A DNA stretch of 64,000 nucleotides, taken from contig NZ_BMZG01000005.1 of the NCBI RefSeq assembly GCF_014652675.1, forward strand, positions 156,547 to 220,546, given 5' to 3'. The notes beneath the pieces are model-generated. The model did not search any database. It was not told the DNA's origin and worked only from the letters and a program-made list of their open reading frames with translations. Numbering within the stretch: position 1 is the stretch's first letter; every line of letters begins with the position of its first letter. The position numbers and the translations under genes were made by a program. Below are positions 17,888 through 29,121 of the stretch, piece by piece. Origin of the DNA: Formosimonas limnophila. GTDB taxonomy: Bacteria > Pseudomonadota > Gammaproteobacteria > Burkholderiales > Burkholderiaceae.

Positions 17888-19629
17888 ATCGAATGCGTCA
17901 TCCTAATACAACAACGCCAGTGCCGAAGCTTGAGGCTTGGCGTTCTAGTTTTTTATTGGCTGCCATTATGTTGGCAATGGTGGTTTTGGCGCTTTGGGCT
18001 GTCTGGCTTCAACTCATCAATAATGATTTTTTGCAGGGCAAGGGCGAGGCGCGTTATTCACGATTGCTTGAGATATCTGCACCACGTGGAAAAATTTATG
18101 ACCGCAATATGGTGATTTTGGCATCCAACATTCCCGCGCGCGCGATTTGGGTGATTCCCGAAGAAGCTCAGCAAATGAGTGCAGCGCAAGAGGCCAGTCT
18201 GGCCAGATTGCTCGACATCAGTCCTGCAGATATTCGTAAAAAAGTGAGTAAGGATGATAAGCGATTTGTTTATTTGCGTCGTCAGGTGTCGCAAGAAGTT
18301 GCTGATCAAATCAAGGCATTAAACATCAAAGGCTTGTACTCACAAAAAGAAGTGAAGCGTGATTATCCGCAAGGTGAGCTTTTTGCGCATTTAACGGGCT
18401 TTACCAACATCGAAGGCGTTGGTCAAGATGGTATGGAATTAGTCAAAGAAAAAACCATTGAAGGTGTTAAAGGCTCTCGCAAAGTTTTACGAGATCGCAT
18501 CGGCAATGTGATTGAAGACGAAGGTATTGTTAAGCAAGCTGAGCCTGGTGAGGATGTCGTGCTTTCATTAGATGCACGGGTGCAGTACATCGTATTCAAT
18601 GCTTTGCGTGATGTAGTGGATAACCAAAATGCAAAAAGTGCATCGGCTATGGTGGTTGATACACAGACGGGCGAAGTTCTGGCTTTGAGCAACTACCCCG
18701 CTTATGACCCTAATAAACGTTCGGCACTCACAGGTGATCAATTGCGTAATCGAGCGTTCACGGATTTGTTTGAGCCTGGCTCTACCTTAAAGCCTTTTGC
18801 TGTGGCACAAGCCATGGAGAGAAAGCTGGTGACGCCCTCTTCGATCATTGACGCACAAGGCGGCAAAATGACCATTGGCACGGCGACCATCAGCGACTCC
18901 CATGCCAATGGCGCTTTGACGGTAGAACAGGTTATTCAAAAATCATCGAATATCGGCACCAGCAAAATTGCGCTGAAAATAGACAAGTGCGACATGTGGA
19001 GCATGTTTGATAACTTGGGTTTTACCAAAGCTTATAAAGACATTCAATTCCCAGGCATAGTCCCAGGTCTGGTAAGGCCATGTAAAAGTTGGAAGCCCAT
19101 TGAGCAAGCAACGATGTCTTATGGTCATGGCATTGCACTATCTTTGCTCCAGTTGACGCATGCCTACACTGCGTTTGCACGTGATGGAGAGATGGTTCCT
19201 TTGACTTTGATCAAACGAAGCAGTAATGAAGCGGTTGAGGGTACGCGGATATTTTCGCCAGAAACAGCCATTGCCATGCGCAAGATGATGGAAAAAGTCA
19301 CCGAGCCTGGTGGAACGGCTTTAAAAGCGCAAGTGATCGGCTATCGTGTCGCTGGTAAGACAGGTACGGCCTACAAAGTAGAAGGTAATGGTTATAACAA
19401 AAGCAAATACGTCGCGTCTTTTGCAGGCTTAGCACCTGTTTCTCGCCCACGGATTGTGGTCGCTGTGATTGTCGATGAGCCGCCAAAGGGTAACCACTTT
19501 GGTGGGCAAATTGCAGCCCCTGTTTTTAGTCAAATTGTTTCTGAAACGTTGCGCACGCTATCGATAGCGCCTGATGCGCCCTATAAAACATCCATCAATA
19601 CGGATAGTGTGACTGAGGAAGTCTTCTGA
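17884..19629 (+). CDS. ftsI: Septal peptidoglycan transpeptidase FtsI (PBP3)
   Basis: Class B penicillin-binding protein that crosslinks septal peptidoglycan. 581 residues: N-terminal transmembrane anchor (about 20-42), pedestal domain with APRGKIYDRN, and the transpeptidase domain with active-site GSTLKPF (about residue 300), SSN (about 355) and KTGT (about 490). Starts inside the ftsL end and stops one base into murE. Confidence 0.96.
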   Translation: MNRMRHPNTTTPVPKLEAWRSSFLLAAIMLAMVVLALWAVWLQLINNDFLQGKGEARYSRLLEISAPRGKIYDRNMVILASNIPARAIWVIPEEAQQMSAAQEASLARLLDISPADIRKKVSKDDKRFVYLRRQVSQEVADQIKALNIKGLYSQKEVKRDYPQGELFAHLTGFTNIEGVGQDGMELVKEKTIEGVKGSRKVLRDRIGNVIEDEGIVKQAEPGEDVVLSLDARVQYIVFNALRDVVDNQNAKSASAMVVDTQTGEVLALSNYPAYDPNKRSALTGDQLRNRAFTDLFEPGSTLKPFAVAQAMERKLVTPSSIIDAQGGKMTIGTATISDSHANGALTVEQVIQKSSNIGTSKIALKIDKCDMWSMFDNLGFTKAYKDIQFPGIVPGLVRPCKSWKPIEQATMSYGHGIALSLLQLTHAYTAFARDGEMVPLTLIKRSSNEAVEGTRIFSPETAIAMRKMMEKVTEPGGTALKAQVIGYRVAGKTGTAYKVEGNGYNKSKYVASFAGLAPVSRPRIVVAVIVDEPPKGNHFGGQIAAPVFSQIVSETLRTLSIAPDAPYKTSINTDSVTEEVF

Positions 19630-21209
19630 TGAGTCGTGAGCAAAACCTAGCCCGTTTTCGAGAATTAGAGCGAACCAATGGCTTGCAGCCGAGCGAGCAG
19701 CAAAGTTGTGACGATGTGGTGACATGGTTACATCGGCAAGGCTTGACTGCAGAAGGCGGGCATCGCTTGTCGAGTGATTCTCGGGCATTGAGTGAAGGAG
19801 ATGTGTTTGTTGCCTATGCGTTTGATGGACAACATGACGGTCGTGATCATCTGGCTTCGGCTTTGAGTAAAAATGTTGGCGCAGTTTTGTGGCAAGCTGG
19901 CCGAGAGATAAACACTGATGCGCCTCATCGTGTTCTAGAGCGATTGAACCAATACGCAGGGCATATTGCCCACAATTATTATCAAGCACCTTCTGATGCG
20001 ATGGCTGTGATTGCCATCACAGGGACCAATGGCAAAACGTCTAGCGCACAATGGCTGGCTCAGTTACTCAACGCCAGTGGACAGCGTTGCGCGATTATGG
20101 GGACTCTTGGTGTTGGCTTTGTTGGCGCTATGAGAGAAACGGGTTTCACCACGCCCCAAGCGATAGAAGTACATGGGCTGTTGCACCAGCTTCGCGAAGA
20201 AAATGCTCAGGCTGTAGCCATGGAAGTCTCATCTCATGCTTTAGAGCAAGGTCGAGTCAATGGTGTGGATTTTAATGTAGCCCTGTTCACTAATTTATCT
20301 CGCGATCACCTTGATTACCACGGCGGTATGGATGAATATGAAGCGGCCAAAGCGAAGCTGTTTACTTGGCAAGGTTTGAAAGTCGCTGTCATCAATACGG
20401 ATGATGAGGCTGGGATGCGTATGGCGCAAATCGCAAACGCAAATGACATTCGTGTGATTGGCTATGGTGTTGAGCCTGAGCCGATTGGTGTCTCTATGTA
20501 TTTGCGCGCCACGGATATTAATCAGTCAGGAGCATGCACCACCTTTGTGGTTGGTGCTCGCGGCGAGCAGCATCATGTGCAAAGCCGTTTGGTCGGTCAA
20601 TTCAACGTGATGAATTTGCTCGGTGTGCTGGGTGTGATGACAGCGATGGGGTATGGCTTAGAAGTGGTGGTGCCTCTGTGTGCGGATATTGAAGCGGCAC
20701 CTGGAAGGATGCAGCGGTTTGGCGGTGAGGATACACCGTTGGTGGTGGTTGATTTTGCACACACGCCCGACGCTCTGGATAAAACTTTAGTGGCATTACA
20801 AGCAATTGCCAAACAACGGGCAGGTCGGTTGACCTGCGTGTTTGGTTGTGGTGGTGACAGAGATGCGGGTAAGCGACCGCAGATGGGGCGAATTGCGGCT
20901 GAGCGTTCGGATTGTGTTTGGGTCACCTCTGACAACCCTCGCACAGAAAATCCTGATGACATTCTCGCCCAGATTCGTGTCGGTGTTGATGAAGTCAAGC
21001 GTGCGAATTTGAGTGTTCACCAAGAAGTTGATAGGCGATTGGCCATCAATCAAGCAGTTAGCGAAGCATGCAATCAAGACGTTATTTTGATTGCGGGTAA
21101 AGGCCACGAGGCTTATCAAGACATCATGGGTGTGAAGCACCCTTATTCGGATTTAGAACAAGTCGCCGCGGCACTCGCTGCTCGCGCATCTTTGAGTGAG
21201 AAAGAGTGA
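19629..21209 (+). CDS. murE: UDP-MurNAc-tripeptide synthetase MurE
   Basis: Adds the third amino acid to UDP-MurNAc-L-Ala-D-Glu. 526 residues. P-loop GTNGKTSS begins at 132, EVSSHALEQGRV and DFAHTPDAL follow, and the substrate-selecting DNPRTENP motif indicates meso-diaminopimelate. ATG overlaps the ftsI stop as TGATG. The N-terminus is slightly extended compared with E. coli MurE. Confidence 0.95.
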   Translation: MSREQNLARFRELERTNGLQPSEQQSCDDVVTWLHRQGLTAEGGHRLSSDSRALSEGDVFVAYAFDGQHDGRDHLASALSKNVGAVLWQAGREINTDAPHRVLERLNQYAGHIAHNYYQAPSDAMAVIAITGTNGKTSSAQWLAQLLNASGQRCAIMGTLGVGFVGAMRETGFTTPQAIEVHGLLHQLREENAQAVAMEVSSHALEQGRVNGVDFNVALFTNLSRDHLDYHGGMDEYEAAKAKLFTWQGLKVAVINTDDEAGMRMAQIANANDIRVIGYGVEPEPIGVSMYLRATDINQSGACTTFVVGARGEQHHVQSRLVGQFNVMNLLGVLGVMTAMGYGLEVVVPLCADIEAAPGRMQRFGGEDTPLVVVDFAHTPDALDKTLVALQAIAKQRAGRLTCVFGCGGDRDAGKRPQMGRIAAERSDCVWVTSDNPRTENPDDILAQIRVGVDEVKRANLSVHQEVDRRLAINQAVSEACNQDVILIAGKGHEAYQDIMGVKHPYSDLEQVAAALAARASLSEKE

Positions 21210-21214
21210 ACACC

Positions 21215-22615
21215 ATGAATGCATTTATGTCTCATCTTGCGCAAGTGGCCACATGGGTTGATGGTCAGCTCGGCGATGCATCGCAAGGCGATGCGGTTTT
21301 TGAGCAAGTAAGTACCGACACGCGCACCTTGGGTGCAGGCGATTTATTCATTGCACTCAAAGGCGAGCGATTTGACGCACATGAGTTTTTAAACCAGTTG
21401 CAAAAAGGTCAAGTGGCCGCAGTGATTGCGGAGCGTGTGCCTACTGGATTTCAGTTGCCATATGTTTTGGTGAAGGACACACGCCTTGCATTACAGGATC
21501 TGGCCAAGCACTGGCGCACTCAATTCGATTTGCCGCTCGCTGTGATTACGGGTAGCAATGGCAAAACCACCGTTAAGGAAATGCTCGCTGCGATAACCCA
21601 AGCGGCATACCCAAATGCGTCGCTGGCCACGCGTGGTAATCTAAACAATGACATTGGTTTGCCTTTGACATTGTTGCAATTAACTGCGCAACACAAAGCC
21701 GCTGTAATTGAGCTGGGCATGAATCACGCAGGAGAAACTGCGCAACTCGCGCCCATCACCGCACCGAACGTGGTGGTGATTAACAATGCACAGCGCGAGC
21801 ACCAAGAATTCATGCAAACCGTGACAGCCGTGGCACACGAGCATGCGGATGCGCTACTTGCTTTGCCTGATGGCGGAGCAGCAGTATTTCCAGCTGATGA
21901 TGAGCATGCCTACATCTGGCGTGAGTTGGCTCAGTCACGAGGGCTGCAAGTGTTTGATTTTTCGCTGGATGAGGCATCGACTGCCCCATTCACGGCGAGG
22001 TTTGAGATGGGCATCCATGCCAGTACGGTTCAGCTGATTACTCCGATGGGGCAATGCACCACACAAATCAACATCCCTGGCATACACAACGTGCACAACG
22101 CGTTGGCTGCGTGTGCGGCCGCATGTGCAATGAACATAGGTTTAGACAAAATTGCCAAAGGCTTGGCGGACTTTGTCCCAGCCAAAGGACGTTTACAAAC
22201 TTACTCTCTGGGTGGTGGCGTGACGTTGATTGACGATACGTACAATGCCAATCCTGATTCGGTTCGTGCAGCGATTGATGTACTTGCTGGCAGTATTGGC
22301 CGCAAGATATTGGTGTTGGGTGATATGGGCGAAGTAGGTGAGCAGGGTCAAGCGTTTCACGAAGAAATCGGCGCTTATGCACGCAGCTGCGGCATCCATG
22401 TTTTTCTTGCTGCGGGCGACCTGATGAAATTTGCTGTGGCAGCTTATGGACATGGCGCCTGGCACTTCCACGATGTGTTGGCGATTCCCTCTGTATTGGC
22501 CGATGAGCTGACTCGCGGCGCGGCCACGGTATTGGTCAAAGGTTCAAGATTCATGGGCATGGAGCGCGTGGTGCAGCCGCTACTCGATGTGACCAAACAA
22601 AAAACGGCTGTTTAA
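21215..22615 (+). CDS. murF: UDP-MurNAc-pentapeptide synthetase MurF
   Basis: Adds D-Ala-D-Ala to the UDP-MurNAc tripeptide. About 466 residues. ATP-binding GSNGKTTVKEML (about residue 112), ELGMNHAGE, GIHNVHNALAA and DDTYNANPDSV are the family blocks. I place the start at ATG 21215 behind GAAAGAG; GTG 21206, overlapping the murE stop, is a possible alternative adding three residues. Confidence 0.95.
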   Translation: MNAFMSHLAQVATWVDGQLGDASQGDAVFEQVSTDTRTLGAGDLFIALKGERFDAHEFLNQLQKGQVAAVIAERVPTGFQLPYVLVKDTRLALQDLAKHWRTQFDLPLAVITGSNGKTTVKEMLAAITQAAYPNASLATRGNLNNDIGLPLTLLQLTAQHKAAVIELGMNHAGETAQLAPITAPNVVVINNAQREHQEFMQTVTAVAHEHADALLALPDGGAAVFPADDEHAYIWRELAQSRGLQVFDFSLDEASTAPFTARFEMGIHASTVQLITPMGQCTTQINIPGIHNVHNALAACAAACAMNIGLDKIAKGLADFVPAKGRLQTYSLGGGVTLIDDTYNANPDSVRAAIDVLAGSIGRKILVLGDMGEVGEQGQAFHEEIGAYARSCGIHVFLAAGDLMKFAVAAYGHGAWHFHDVLAIPSVLADELTRGAATVLVKGSRFMGMERVVQPLLDVTKQKTAV

Positions 22616-22630
22616 AAAAGGAAGACAAAC

Positions 22631-23800
22631 ATGTTACTCGAACTCGCGCGCTGGCTTTCTCAGGACATCCGCTTTTTTAATGTATTCAATTACATCACGT
22701 TTCGTGCGGTACTTGCCTGTGCGACGGCCATGTTGATTGGTCTATTTGCAGGACCCAAAGTGATTCGCAAATTGGCCGAGATGAAATTCGGTCAAGCGGT
22801 TCGCACGGATGGTCCGCAAACCCATTTGGTCAAGCAAGGTACGCCGACTATGGGCGGTGCGTTGATTTTGATTTCGATTGCTATTGCGGTGTTGTTGTGG
22901 GGTGATTTGCGTAATCGTTTCATTTGGATTGTAATGCTCGTCACGATGGGATATGGCTGGATTGGTTGGGCGGATGATTATCGCAAAGTGGTTAATCGTG
23001 ATCCAAACGGCATGCCTGCCCGTGAAAAATACATGTGGCAAACCATCATTGGTGTAGTAGCGGCGATTGGTTTGGCATTTTCTGTGTCTGCGCCGTCAGA
23101 GGGGCAGACTTTCGCGCTGTTTTGGGAGTGGCTTAAAAGTGGTATGACGATGGACTTACCAAACGAAGCGAATTTGATTGTGCCGTTTTTCAAAACCATC
23201 AGTTATCCATTGGGGGTGTTTGGCTTCATGGTGCTTTCTTACTTGGTGCTGGTCGGGACAAGCAATGCGGTGAATCTGACCGATGGTTTGGACGGCTTGG
23301 CGATTATGCCTACGGTGATGGTTGGTTCGGCATTGGGTTTATTTGCTTATATTTCTGGCAATGTGAATTACGCGAATTACTTATTGTTGCCATCGATTCC
23401 GGGGGCGGGTGAGGTGTTTGTGTTTTGTGCGGCGATGGCGGGTGCAGGTTTGGCGTTCTTGTGGTTTAACGCGTATCCCGCGCAAGTGTTTATGGGTGAC
23501 GTCGGCGCTTTGGCACTCGGTGGTGCGCTTGGAACGATTGCGATTATTGTTCGCCAAGAGATTTTATTGTTCATCATGGGCGGTGTCTTTGTGGTTGAGG
23601 CTTTGTCGGTCATGCTGCAAGTGACGTACTTTAAATACACCAAAAAACGCTACGGTCAAGGCCGTCGGATTTTGCTCATGGCGCCTTTGCACCATCACTT
23701 TGAACAAAAGGGTTGGCGCGAGACGCAGGTCGTGGTGCGTTTTTGGATCATCACCATGATGTTGATTTTAATTGGCTTGGCGAGTATTAAACTGCGCTGA
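22631..23800 (+). CDS. mraY: Phospho-MurNAc-pentapeptide translocase MraY
   Basis: Integral inner-membrane enzyme that transfers phospho-MurNAc-pentapeptide to undecaprenyl phosphate, making lipid I. 389 residues with about ten hydrophobic segments. Conserved cytoplasmic blocks: [14 protein letters not shown] with the paired aspartates, [10 protein letters not shown] and the [11 protein letters not shown] histidine loop near the C-terminus. Preceded by GGAAG. Confidence 0.97.
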   Translation: MLLELARWLSQDIRFFNVFNYITFRAVLACATAMLIGLFAGPKVIRKLAEMKFGQAVRTDGPQTHLVKQGTPTMGGALILISIAIAVLLWGDLRNRFIWIVMLVTMGYGWIGWADDYRKVVNRDPNGMPAREKYMWQTIIGVVAAIGLAFSVSAPSEGQTFALFWEWLKSGMTMDLPNEANLIVPFFKTISYPLGVFGFMVLSYLVLVGTSNAVNLTDGLDGLAIMPTVMVGSALGLFAYISGNVNYANYLLLPSIPGAGEVFVFCAAMAGAGLAFLWFNAYPAQVFMGDVGALALGGALGTIAIIVRQEILLFIMGGVFVVEALSVMLQVTYFKYTKKRYGQGRRILLMAPLHHHFEQKGWRETQVVVRFWIITMMLILIGLASIKLR

Positions 23801-23831
23801 TTGGCGCAACACTAACAGTTAGGAATTCGCA

Positions 23832-25304
23832 GTGCAAAAACAATTGGTCATTGGTTTGGGTGAGTCAGGTTTGGCGATGGTGCGCCACGCAGTGAGCGTG
23901 GGCGGGTCGGTGGCTGTCTACGACTCTCGCCCGAATCCTGCTCAGTTACCGTTGTTGCGCGAGCGTTATCCAGATGTGACGGCATTCTGTGGTGCGTTTA
24001 CAGTAGATTATTTAGAGGGCGTTTCAGAAATTGCGGTTAGTCCTGGTTTAAGCCCTCATGTGCCACCGCTCAAGGATATTTTAAGTGCGGCGGCTGAGCG
24101 CAATATTGCGGTGGTGGGTGAGTTGGATTTATTCGCGCGTGCATTGCGACAGTTGCACGAAAATCAGAATTATCAACCAAAAGTCTTGGCTGTGACAGGA
24201 ACGAATGGCAAAACCACAGTGACCGCACTCACTCGTCATTTGTGTGAGTCTGCGGGTATTGCGGCCATTGCAGCGGGCAACATCAGCCCCGCGATGCTCG
24301 ATGCGTTGTGTGACGCACAAACGAGCGATGCGCTGCCCACCGTCTGGGTGTTGGAGTTGTCGAGTTTTCAGTTGCAGTTGACGAAGGTTTTTAATCCCGA
24401 TGCGGCGACTGTGTTGAATATCAGTCAAGACCACTTGGACTGGCATGCGGACATAACTGAATACGTGGCCGCAAAAGCCAATATATTTGGCACGAAGACA
24501 GTGCAAGTGCTCAATCGCGATGATGCAACAGTGATGAGTATGGCGCGAGAGTCATTGACTCAGGTGAATTTCGGCGTCAATACGCCGAATGGTTTGAACC
24601 AATATGGCTTGTGGCGCGAAGGTGCGATGGATTGGTTGGCCGTATCGCAAGCAGCGATTGATGAAGAACCAAAGAAGAAACGTGGCAAAAATGTAGAAAC
24701 CGCGGCGGTTGAGGTTGAAGTGCAGCGTCTGATGCCGATGCAGGCATTGAAAATCAAAGGTCGTCACAACGCGATGAACGCACTCGCGGCGCTCGCGTTA
24801 TGTCGTTCCATTGAGATTCCGCTGGCTAAATTATTGCATGGTTTGCGGACGTATGCGGGCGAGCCTCATCGTGTGCAGTTCGTCGCGAATGTCAACGGCG
24901 TGGATTTTTTTGATGATAGTAAAGGCACGAATGTCGGCGCAACATTGGCCGCTTTGCAAGGTTTGGGTCAGCCGATCATCCTCGTCGCGGGTGGTGACGG
25001 CAAGGGTCAGGATTTTTCTCCATTGCTTGACGCCATTAAGACGCATGTTAAACGCATGGATTTAATCGGCAAAGACGCCGTTGCCATGCGTGACGCGTTG
25101 GCTGCCACAGGCGTTATGACTGTGCTGCATGAGTCACTGGAAGCGGCCACAGCCGCAGCCGCAGCTGCTGCACAAGCGGGTGATGCTGTGCTGCTCTCGC
25201 CTGCTTGTGCGAGTTTGGATATGTTTAAAAATTATGCGCACCGCGCTGATGTGTTTGTGGCTGCGGTGCAGGACTGGGCGTTAAGCCAAGGCCAAACGAT
25301 GTGA
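23832..25304 (+). CDS. murD: UDP-MurNAc-L-alanine:D-glutamate ligase MurD
   Basis: Adds D-Glu to UDP-MurNAc-L-Ala. 490 residues; the N-terminal Rossmann-like domain starts VIGLGESGLAMVRH, P-loop GTNGKTTVT (about residue 122), LELSSFQLQ, DHLDWH, and DSKGTNVGA near 360. An insert with a Lys-rich patch (about residues 278-292) is not present in E. coli MurD. GTG start 23832 is preceded by AGGA with 8-nt spacing. Confidence 0.95.
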   Translation: MQKQLVIGLGESGLAMVRHAVSVGGSVAVYDSRPNPAQLPLLRERYPDVTAFCGAFTVDYLEGVSEIAVSPGLSPHVPPLKDILSAAAERNIAVVGELDLFARALRQLHENQNYQPKVLAVTGTNGKTTVTALTRHLCESAGIAAIAAGNISPAMLDALCDAQTSDALPTVWVLELSSFQLQLTKVFNPDAATVLNISQDHLDWHADITEYVAAKANIFGTKTVQVLNRDDATVMSMARESLTQVNFGVNTPNGLNQYGLWREGAMDWLAVSQAAIDEEPKKKRGKNVETAAVEVEVQRLMPMQALKIKGRHNAMNALAALALCRSIEIPLAKLLHGLRTYAGEPHRVQFVANVNGVDFFDDSKGTNVGATLAALQGLGQPIILVAGGDGKGQDFSPLLDAIKTHVKRMDLIGKDAVAMRDALAATGVMTVLHESLEAATAAAAAAAQAGDAVLLSPACASLDMFKNYAHRADVFVAAVQDWALSQGQTM

Positions 25305-25363
25305 TTAAGTATTGATAAAAGTGAATGATGTTTTTGTCATGAGCCGATAGATTGGAAATTGTG

Positions 25364-26581
25364 ATGCTCGGATGGGTGAAAAAACTGGCCAATGGTGGCG
25401 TAGATGATTCGAACGTGAATACGCTCGGAGTGCCCAAACTCGTGCGTCAGGATATTGATCTTGTGGTGTTGTGGGTACCTGTTCTGTTGATTTTTTGGGG
25501 CTTGATTATGGTTTACTCAGCGAGCGTGGCTTTGCCAACCAGTAGTAGAAAATATGCTGAGTATAGTCCTTATCATTTTTTCTTACGCCATGCAATGGCG
25601 ATCTGCGTGGCTTTTGTGCTTGCAATCTTTGCCTTTCGTTTGCCTACAAAAACGTGGGAGAAACTCGCCCCACTCTTATTTGCAATCGCTTTGTTTTTAT
25701 TAATTTTGGTTCTTGTTCCGCATATAGGCCGTTCAGTAAATGGTTCGCGTCGATGGCTGCCTCTTGGAATAATGAACTTGCAGCCATCAGAAATAATGAA
25801 GCTTGCTTGCGCTCTTTATGCTGCAAGCTATTGTGTGAGAAAACAAGACAACATAAAAGATTTTAGCAAAGGTGTGGCGCCAATGGCTTTTGTGGTTGGC
25901 ATGGTTGGTCTCTTGCTTATTTTAGAGCCAGATTTAGGGGCATTTATGATTGTCGTCTCTATTGTGATGGGGGTCATATTTTTAGGCGGCGTCAATTATA
26001 AAGTGTTTGCTGCGTTAGTTGCTGCATTGGTTTCAGGATTTGTTGCGATGATTATTTTTACGCCGTATCGTGCAGCTCGTCTATTTGCGTACCTTGACCC
26101 TTGGCAAATAGATAACGCTCAAGGAGGTGCTTATCAGCTTACACAGTCATTAATTGCATTTGGTCGCGGTGAACTGTTTGGCGTGGGATTGGGGGACTCA
26201 ATACAAAAAATGGATTATTTGCCAGAGGCACACACAGACTTTATTTTTGCTGTGATTGGTGAAGAGTTTGGATTATTGGGTGTTTGGACAGTGATTATCG
26301 CGTTCACCATATTAATTCGACGGATGTTTGCGATTGCGCGTGAGGCGATGGCATTTGAGAGAACGTTTCAAGCATTGGCAGTGCAGGGCTTGGCGATTTG
26401 GTTTGGGGTGCAGGCGTTCATAAATATGGGTGTGAATATGGGTGTGCTGCCAACCAAGGGGTTGACTTTGCCCTTTGTGAGTTACGGCGGCAGTGCAATT
26501 TTGATGGGTTGTTTGGCGATTGCGTTTGTGCTGCGCGTGGATTTTGAGAACCGACGCTTGATGCGTGGTGAGAAGGTGTGA
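25364..26581 (+). CDS. ftsW: Lipid II polymerase FtsW
   Basis: SEDS-family glycosyltransferase that polymerises septal peptidoglycan together with FtsI. About 405 residues with ten predicted membrane spans. Conserved: VNGSRRWLPLG, NLQPSEIMKLA, LEPDLGAFMIV, and LTLPFVSYGGSAIL in the last loops. The start is uncertain: ATG 25364 is used; GTG 25361 and TTG 25352 are in frame. Overlaps murG by one base. Codon use is slightly more AT-rich than in neighbours. Confidence 0.94.
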   Translation: MLGWVKKLANGGVDDSNVNTLGVPKLVRQDIDLVVLWVPVLLIFWGLIMVYSASVALPTSSRKYAEYSPYHFFLRHAMAICVAFVLAIFAFRLPTKTWEKLAPLLFAIALFLLILVLVPHIGRSVNGSRRWLPLGIMNLQPSEIMKLACALYAASYCVRKQDNIKDFSKGVAPMAFVVGMVGLLLILEPDLGAFMIVVSIVMGVIFLGGVNYKVFAALVAALVSGFVAMIIFTPYRAARLFAYLDPWQIDNAQGGAYQLTQSLIAFGRGELFGVGLGDSIQKMDYLPEAHTDFIFAVIGEEFGLLGVWTVIIAFTILIRRMFAIAREAMAFERTFQALAVQGLAIWFGVQAFINMGVNMGVLPTKGLTLPFVSYGGSAILMGCLAIAFVLRVDFENRRLMRGEKV

Positions 26582-27654
26582 TGATGCAAAAGACCATTTT
26601 AATCATGGCGGGCGGCACGGGTGGACACATCATCCCAGGCTTGGCTGTGGCTCAAGAACTTGAGAAGCAAGGCCACCGAGTCGCGTGGCTCGGCGGTGTT
26701 GCGAGCAGCATGGAGGCGCGTCTGGTGCCACAACACAATGTTGCGTTTCACAGTGTGGATTTTGGCGGTGTGCGTGGTAAGGGTGCGGCGACGAAGTTGT
26801 TGTTTCCGATTCGATTGCTTAAAGCGGTGCGTCAAGCATGTGCGGTGATATCGTCGGTCAAGCCCGATGTGGTACTGGGTATGGGCGGTTACATTACTGT
26901 GCCAGGCGGTCTGGCGGCAAAACTCGCTGGTGTGCCGATTGTGCTGCATGAGCAAAATTCGATTGCCGGTTTGTCGAATAAGTTGTTGGCAAAAATCGCT
27001 GCACGTGTGCTGTCAGGTTTTCCGAATGTTTTACCGAATGCGTTGTGGCTCGGCAATCCTGTGAGAACCGAAATGACTGATTTAGCCAAACCTGAGCAAC
27101 GGTTTAAGGAGCGTGCGGTTGATGCACCGCTGCGCATCGCGGTGGTCGGTGGTAGTTTGGGTGCGCAAGCGTTAAACACTGTTGTGCCGCAAGCATTGGC
27201 CCAACTGCCCGCAGCACAGCGGCCAGCGGTTGTTCATCAAGCAGGCGAAAAAATGATTGATGCGCTTAAGTCGAATTACGCGCAAGCAGGTGTGTCAGCA
27301 GACTGCGTGCCGTTTGTTCATGATATGGCGGCTCTTTATTCAGGTTCTGATTTGTTGATTTGCAGGGCAGGTGCGATGACGATTTCTGAGTTGGCCGCCG
27401 CTGGGGTGGCGAGTATTTTGGTGCCCTATCCGCATGCGGTGGATGACCACCAAACCGCGAATGCAAAGCTGCTCACCGATGTGGGTGCGGCGACATGCAT
27501 CGCGCAAAAAGATTTAACGCCTGAATGGCTGGCCAATACGCTCGCAGGGTTGACGCGAGAGTCATTGCTCCAGCAGGCACAAGCAGCACAAACAGTGGCC
27601 AAGCCCAATGCAACAGCTGATGTAGCAAAAATCTGTTTGGATGCAGCGAAGTAA
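26581..27654 (+). CDS. murG: Lipid II-forming GlcNAc transferase MurG
   Basis: Peripheral membrane GT-B enzyme adding GlcNAc to lipid I. 357 residues. [16 protein letters not shown] near the N-terminus, [25 protein letters not shown], and the UDP-GlcNAc-binding block [15 protein letters not shown] are present. ATG overlaps the ftsW stop as TGATG. Confidence 0.96.
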   Translation: MMQKTILIMAGGTGGHIIPGLAVAQELEKQGHRVAWLGGVASSMEARLVPQHNVAFHSVDFGGVRGKGAATKLLFPIRLLKAVRQACAVISSVKPDVVLGMGGYITVPGGLAAKLAGVPIVLHEQNSIAGLSNKLLAKIAARVLSGFPNVLPNALWLGNPVRTEMTDLAKPEQRFKERAVDAPLRIAVVGGSLGAQALNTVVPQALAQLPAAQRPAVVHQAGEKMIDALKSNYAQAGVSADCVPFVHDMAALYSGSDLLICRAGAMTISELAAAGVASILVPYPHAVDDHQTANAKLLTDVGAATCIAQKDLTPEWLANTLAGLTRESLLQQAQAAQTVAKPNATADVAKICLDAAK

Positions 27655-27698
27655 AAATTAAAAAGAGTCGAGGATATTCCCTCGTCTCATTAAGGTTG

Positions 27699-29117
27699 AT
27701 GATGAAACATAAAGTACAAAATATTCATTTCGTCGGTATTGGTGGCGCGGGTATGAGCGGCATTGCTGAAGTGTTGCTCAATCTCGGTTACACAGTGACT
27801 GGCTCAGATGCTACGGAGAGTGCGACGGTAAAGCGTCTGCGTCAGCTTGGCGCGACAGTTGCGCTCGGGCATCATGAAGCGAATGTGCAAAACGCCGACG
27901 TGCTGGTGGTCTCAACCGCGATTGCGCAGGACAACCCTGAACTCGTTGGTGCGCGAGGACGAAACATCCCCATTGTGCCGCGTGCGGTGATGTTGGCTGA
28001 ACTAATGCGCTTGCGCCGTGGCATTGGTATTGCGGGGACGCATGGCAAAACCACGACGACTTCGCTGGTGGCGAGTGTGTTGGCGCAGGGTGGTTTTGAT
28101 CCGACATTTGTCATCGGCGGCAAACTCAACAGTGCAGGTGTGAATGCGCGTCTGGGTCAGGGCGACTTCATCGTGGTGGAGGCGGATGAGTCGGATGGCT
28201 CGTTTCTAAATCTTTTGCCTATGATTGCGGTGATAACCAACATCGATGCTGACCACATGGATACGTATGACCATGACTTTAATAAGTTAAAAGATGCATT
28301 TGTTCAGTTTACCGCACACATTCCGTTTTATGGCGCGGCAGTGGTCTGCATCGACGATGTGAACGTTCGCGAAATCGTGCCGAAGATGTCGAAAACCGTG
28401 ATTACTTACGGCACATCAGATGATGCCCAAGTACGTGCCTTTGACGTGGTGGATGACAATGGCCGTATGAATTTCAAAGTCGAGCGCAAAGGTTTCGGAG
28501 AGGAGTTGCCAATTTTGAATGTGACACTGAATTTGCCAGGCTTGCACAACGTGCGCAATGCGCTCGCGGCGATTGCGGTGGCAACAGAAGTTGACGTGGA
28601 TGATACGGCGATTTGCCAAGCATTGCAAGAATTCAACGGTGTTGGTCGCCGCTTCCAGCGTTACGGCGAAGTGGTTGTCTCTGATGCCAGAGACGGCGGC
28701 ACATTCACCCTGATTGATGACTACGGTCATCATCCTGTCGAGATGGCGGCGACGCTCGCCGCTGCGCGGGGTGCATTCCCGACGCGTCGGATTGTGCTCG
28801 CGTTTCAACCACACCGTTATACGCGCACGCGCGATTGTTTCGAAGATTTTGTGAAAGTATTGTCTGACTCCGATGCGGTTTTGCTCTCCGAGGTTTATGC
28901 CGCTGGTGAGACGCCGATTGTCGCGGCCGATGGTCGCTCGCTGGCGCGCGCATTGCGCGTGACGGGCAAGGTTGAGCCGGTGTTTATTGAAGATGTGGTG
29001 AACATGCCGCAAGCGATTTTGGATTTTGTGAAAAATGGTGATGTGGTCATTACCATGGGTGCTGGTTCAATTGGCGCAGTCGCAGCACAAGTTGTTGAAA
29101 ACAGTCAAACAGTGTGA
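27699..29117 (+). CDS. murC: UDP-MurNAc:L-alanine ligase MurC
   Basis: Adds L-Ala to UDP-MurNAc. 472 residues. [17 protein letters not shown] near the N-terminus, P-loop [10 protein letters not shown] (about 112), [22 protein letters not shown] and FQPHRYTRT are all present. ATG 27699 is used; TTG 27696 and ATG 27702 are adjacent alternatives. Confidence 0.96.
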   Translation: MMKHKVQNIHFVGIGGAGMSGIAEVLLNLGYTVTGSDATESATVKRLRQLGATVALGHHEANVQNADVLVVSTAIAQDNPELVGARGRNIPIVPRAVMLAELMRLRRGIGIAGTHGKTTTTSLVASVLAQGGFDPTFVIGGKLNSAGVNARLGQGDFIVVEADESDGSFLNLLPMIAVITNIDADHMDTYDHDFNKLKDAFVQFTAHIPFYGAAVVCIDDVNVREIVPKMSKTVITYGTSDDAQVRAFDVVDDNGRMNFKVERKGFGEELPILNVTLNLPGLHNVRNALAAIAVATEVDVDDTAICQALQEFNGVGRRFQRYGEVVVSDARDGGTFTLIDDYGHHPVEMAATLAAARGAFPTRRIVLAFQPHRYTRTRDCFEDFVKVLSDSDAVLLSEVYAAGETPIVAADGRSLARALRVTGKVEPVFIEDVVNMPQAILDFVKNGDVVITMGAGSIGAVAAQVVENSQTV

Positions 29118-29121
29118 GGAC

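Noticed and set aside
28416..29012. Minus-strand frame of 198 codons in murC
   Set aside because: Antisense to conserved murC blocks; nothing supports translation.
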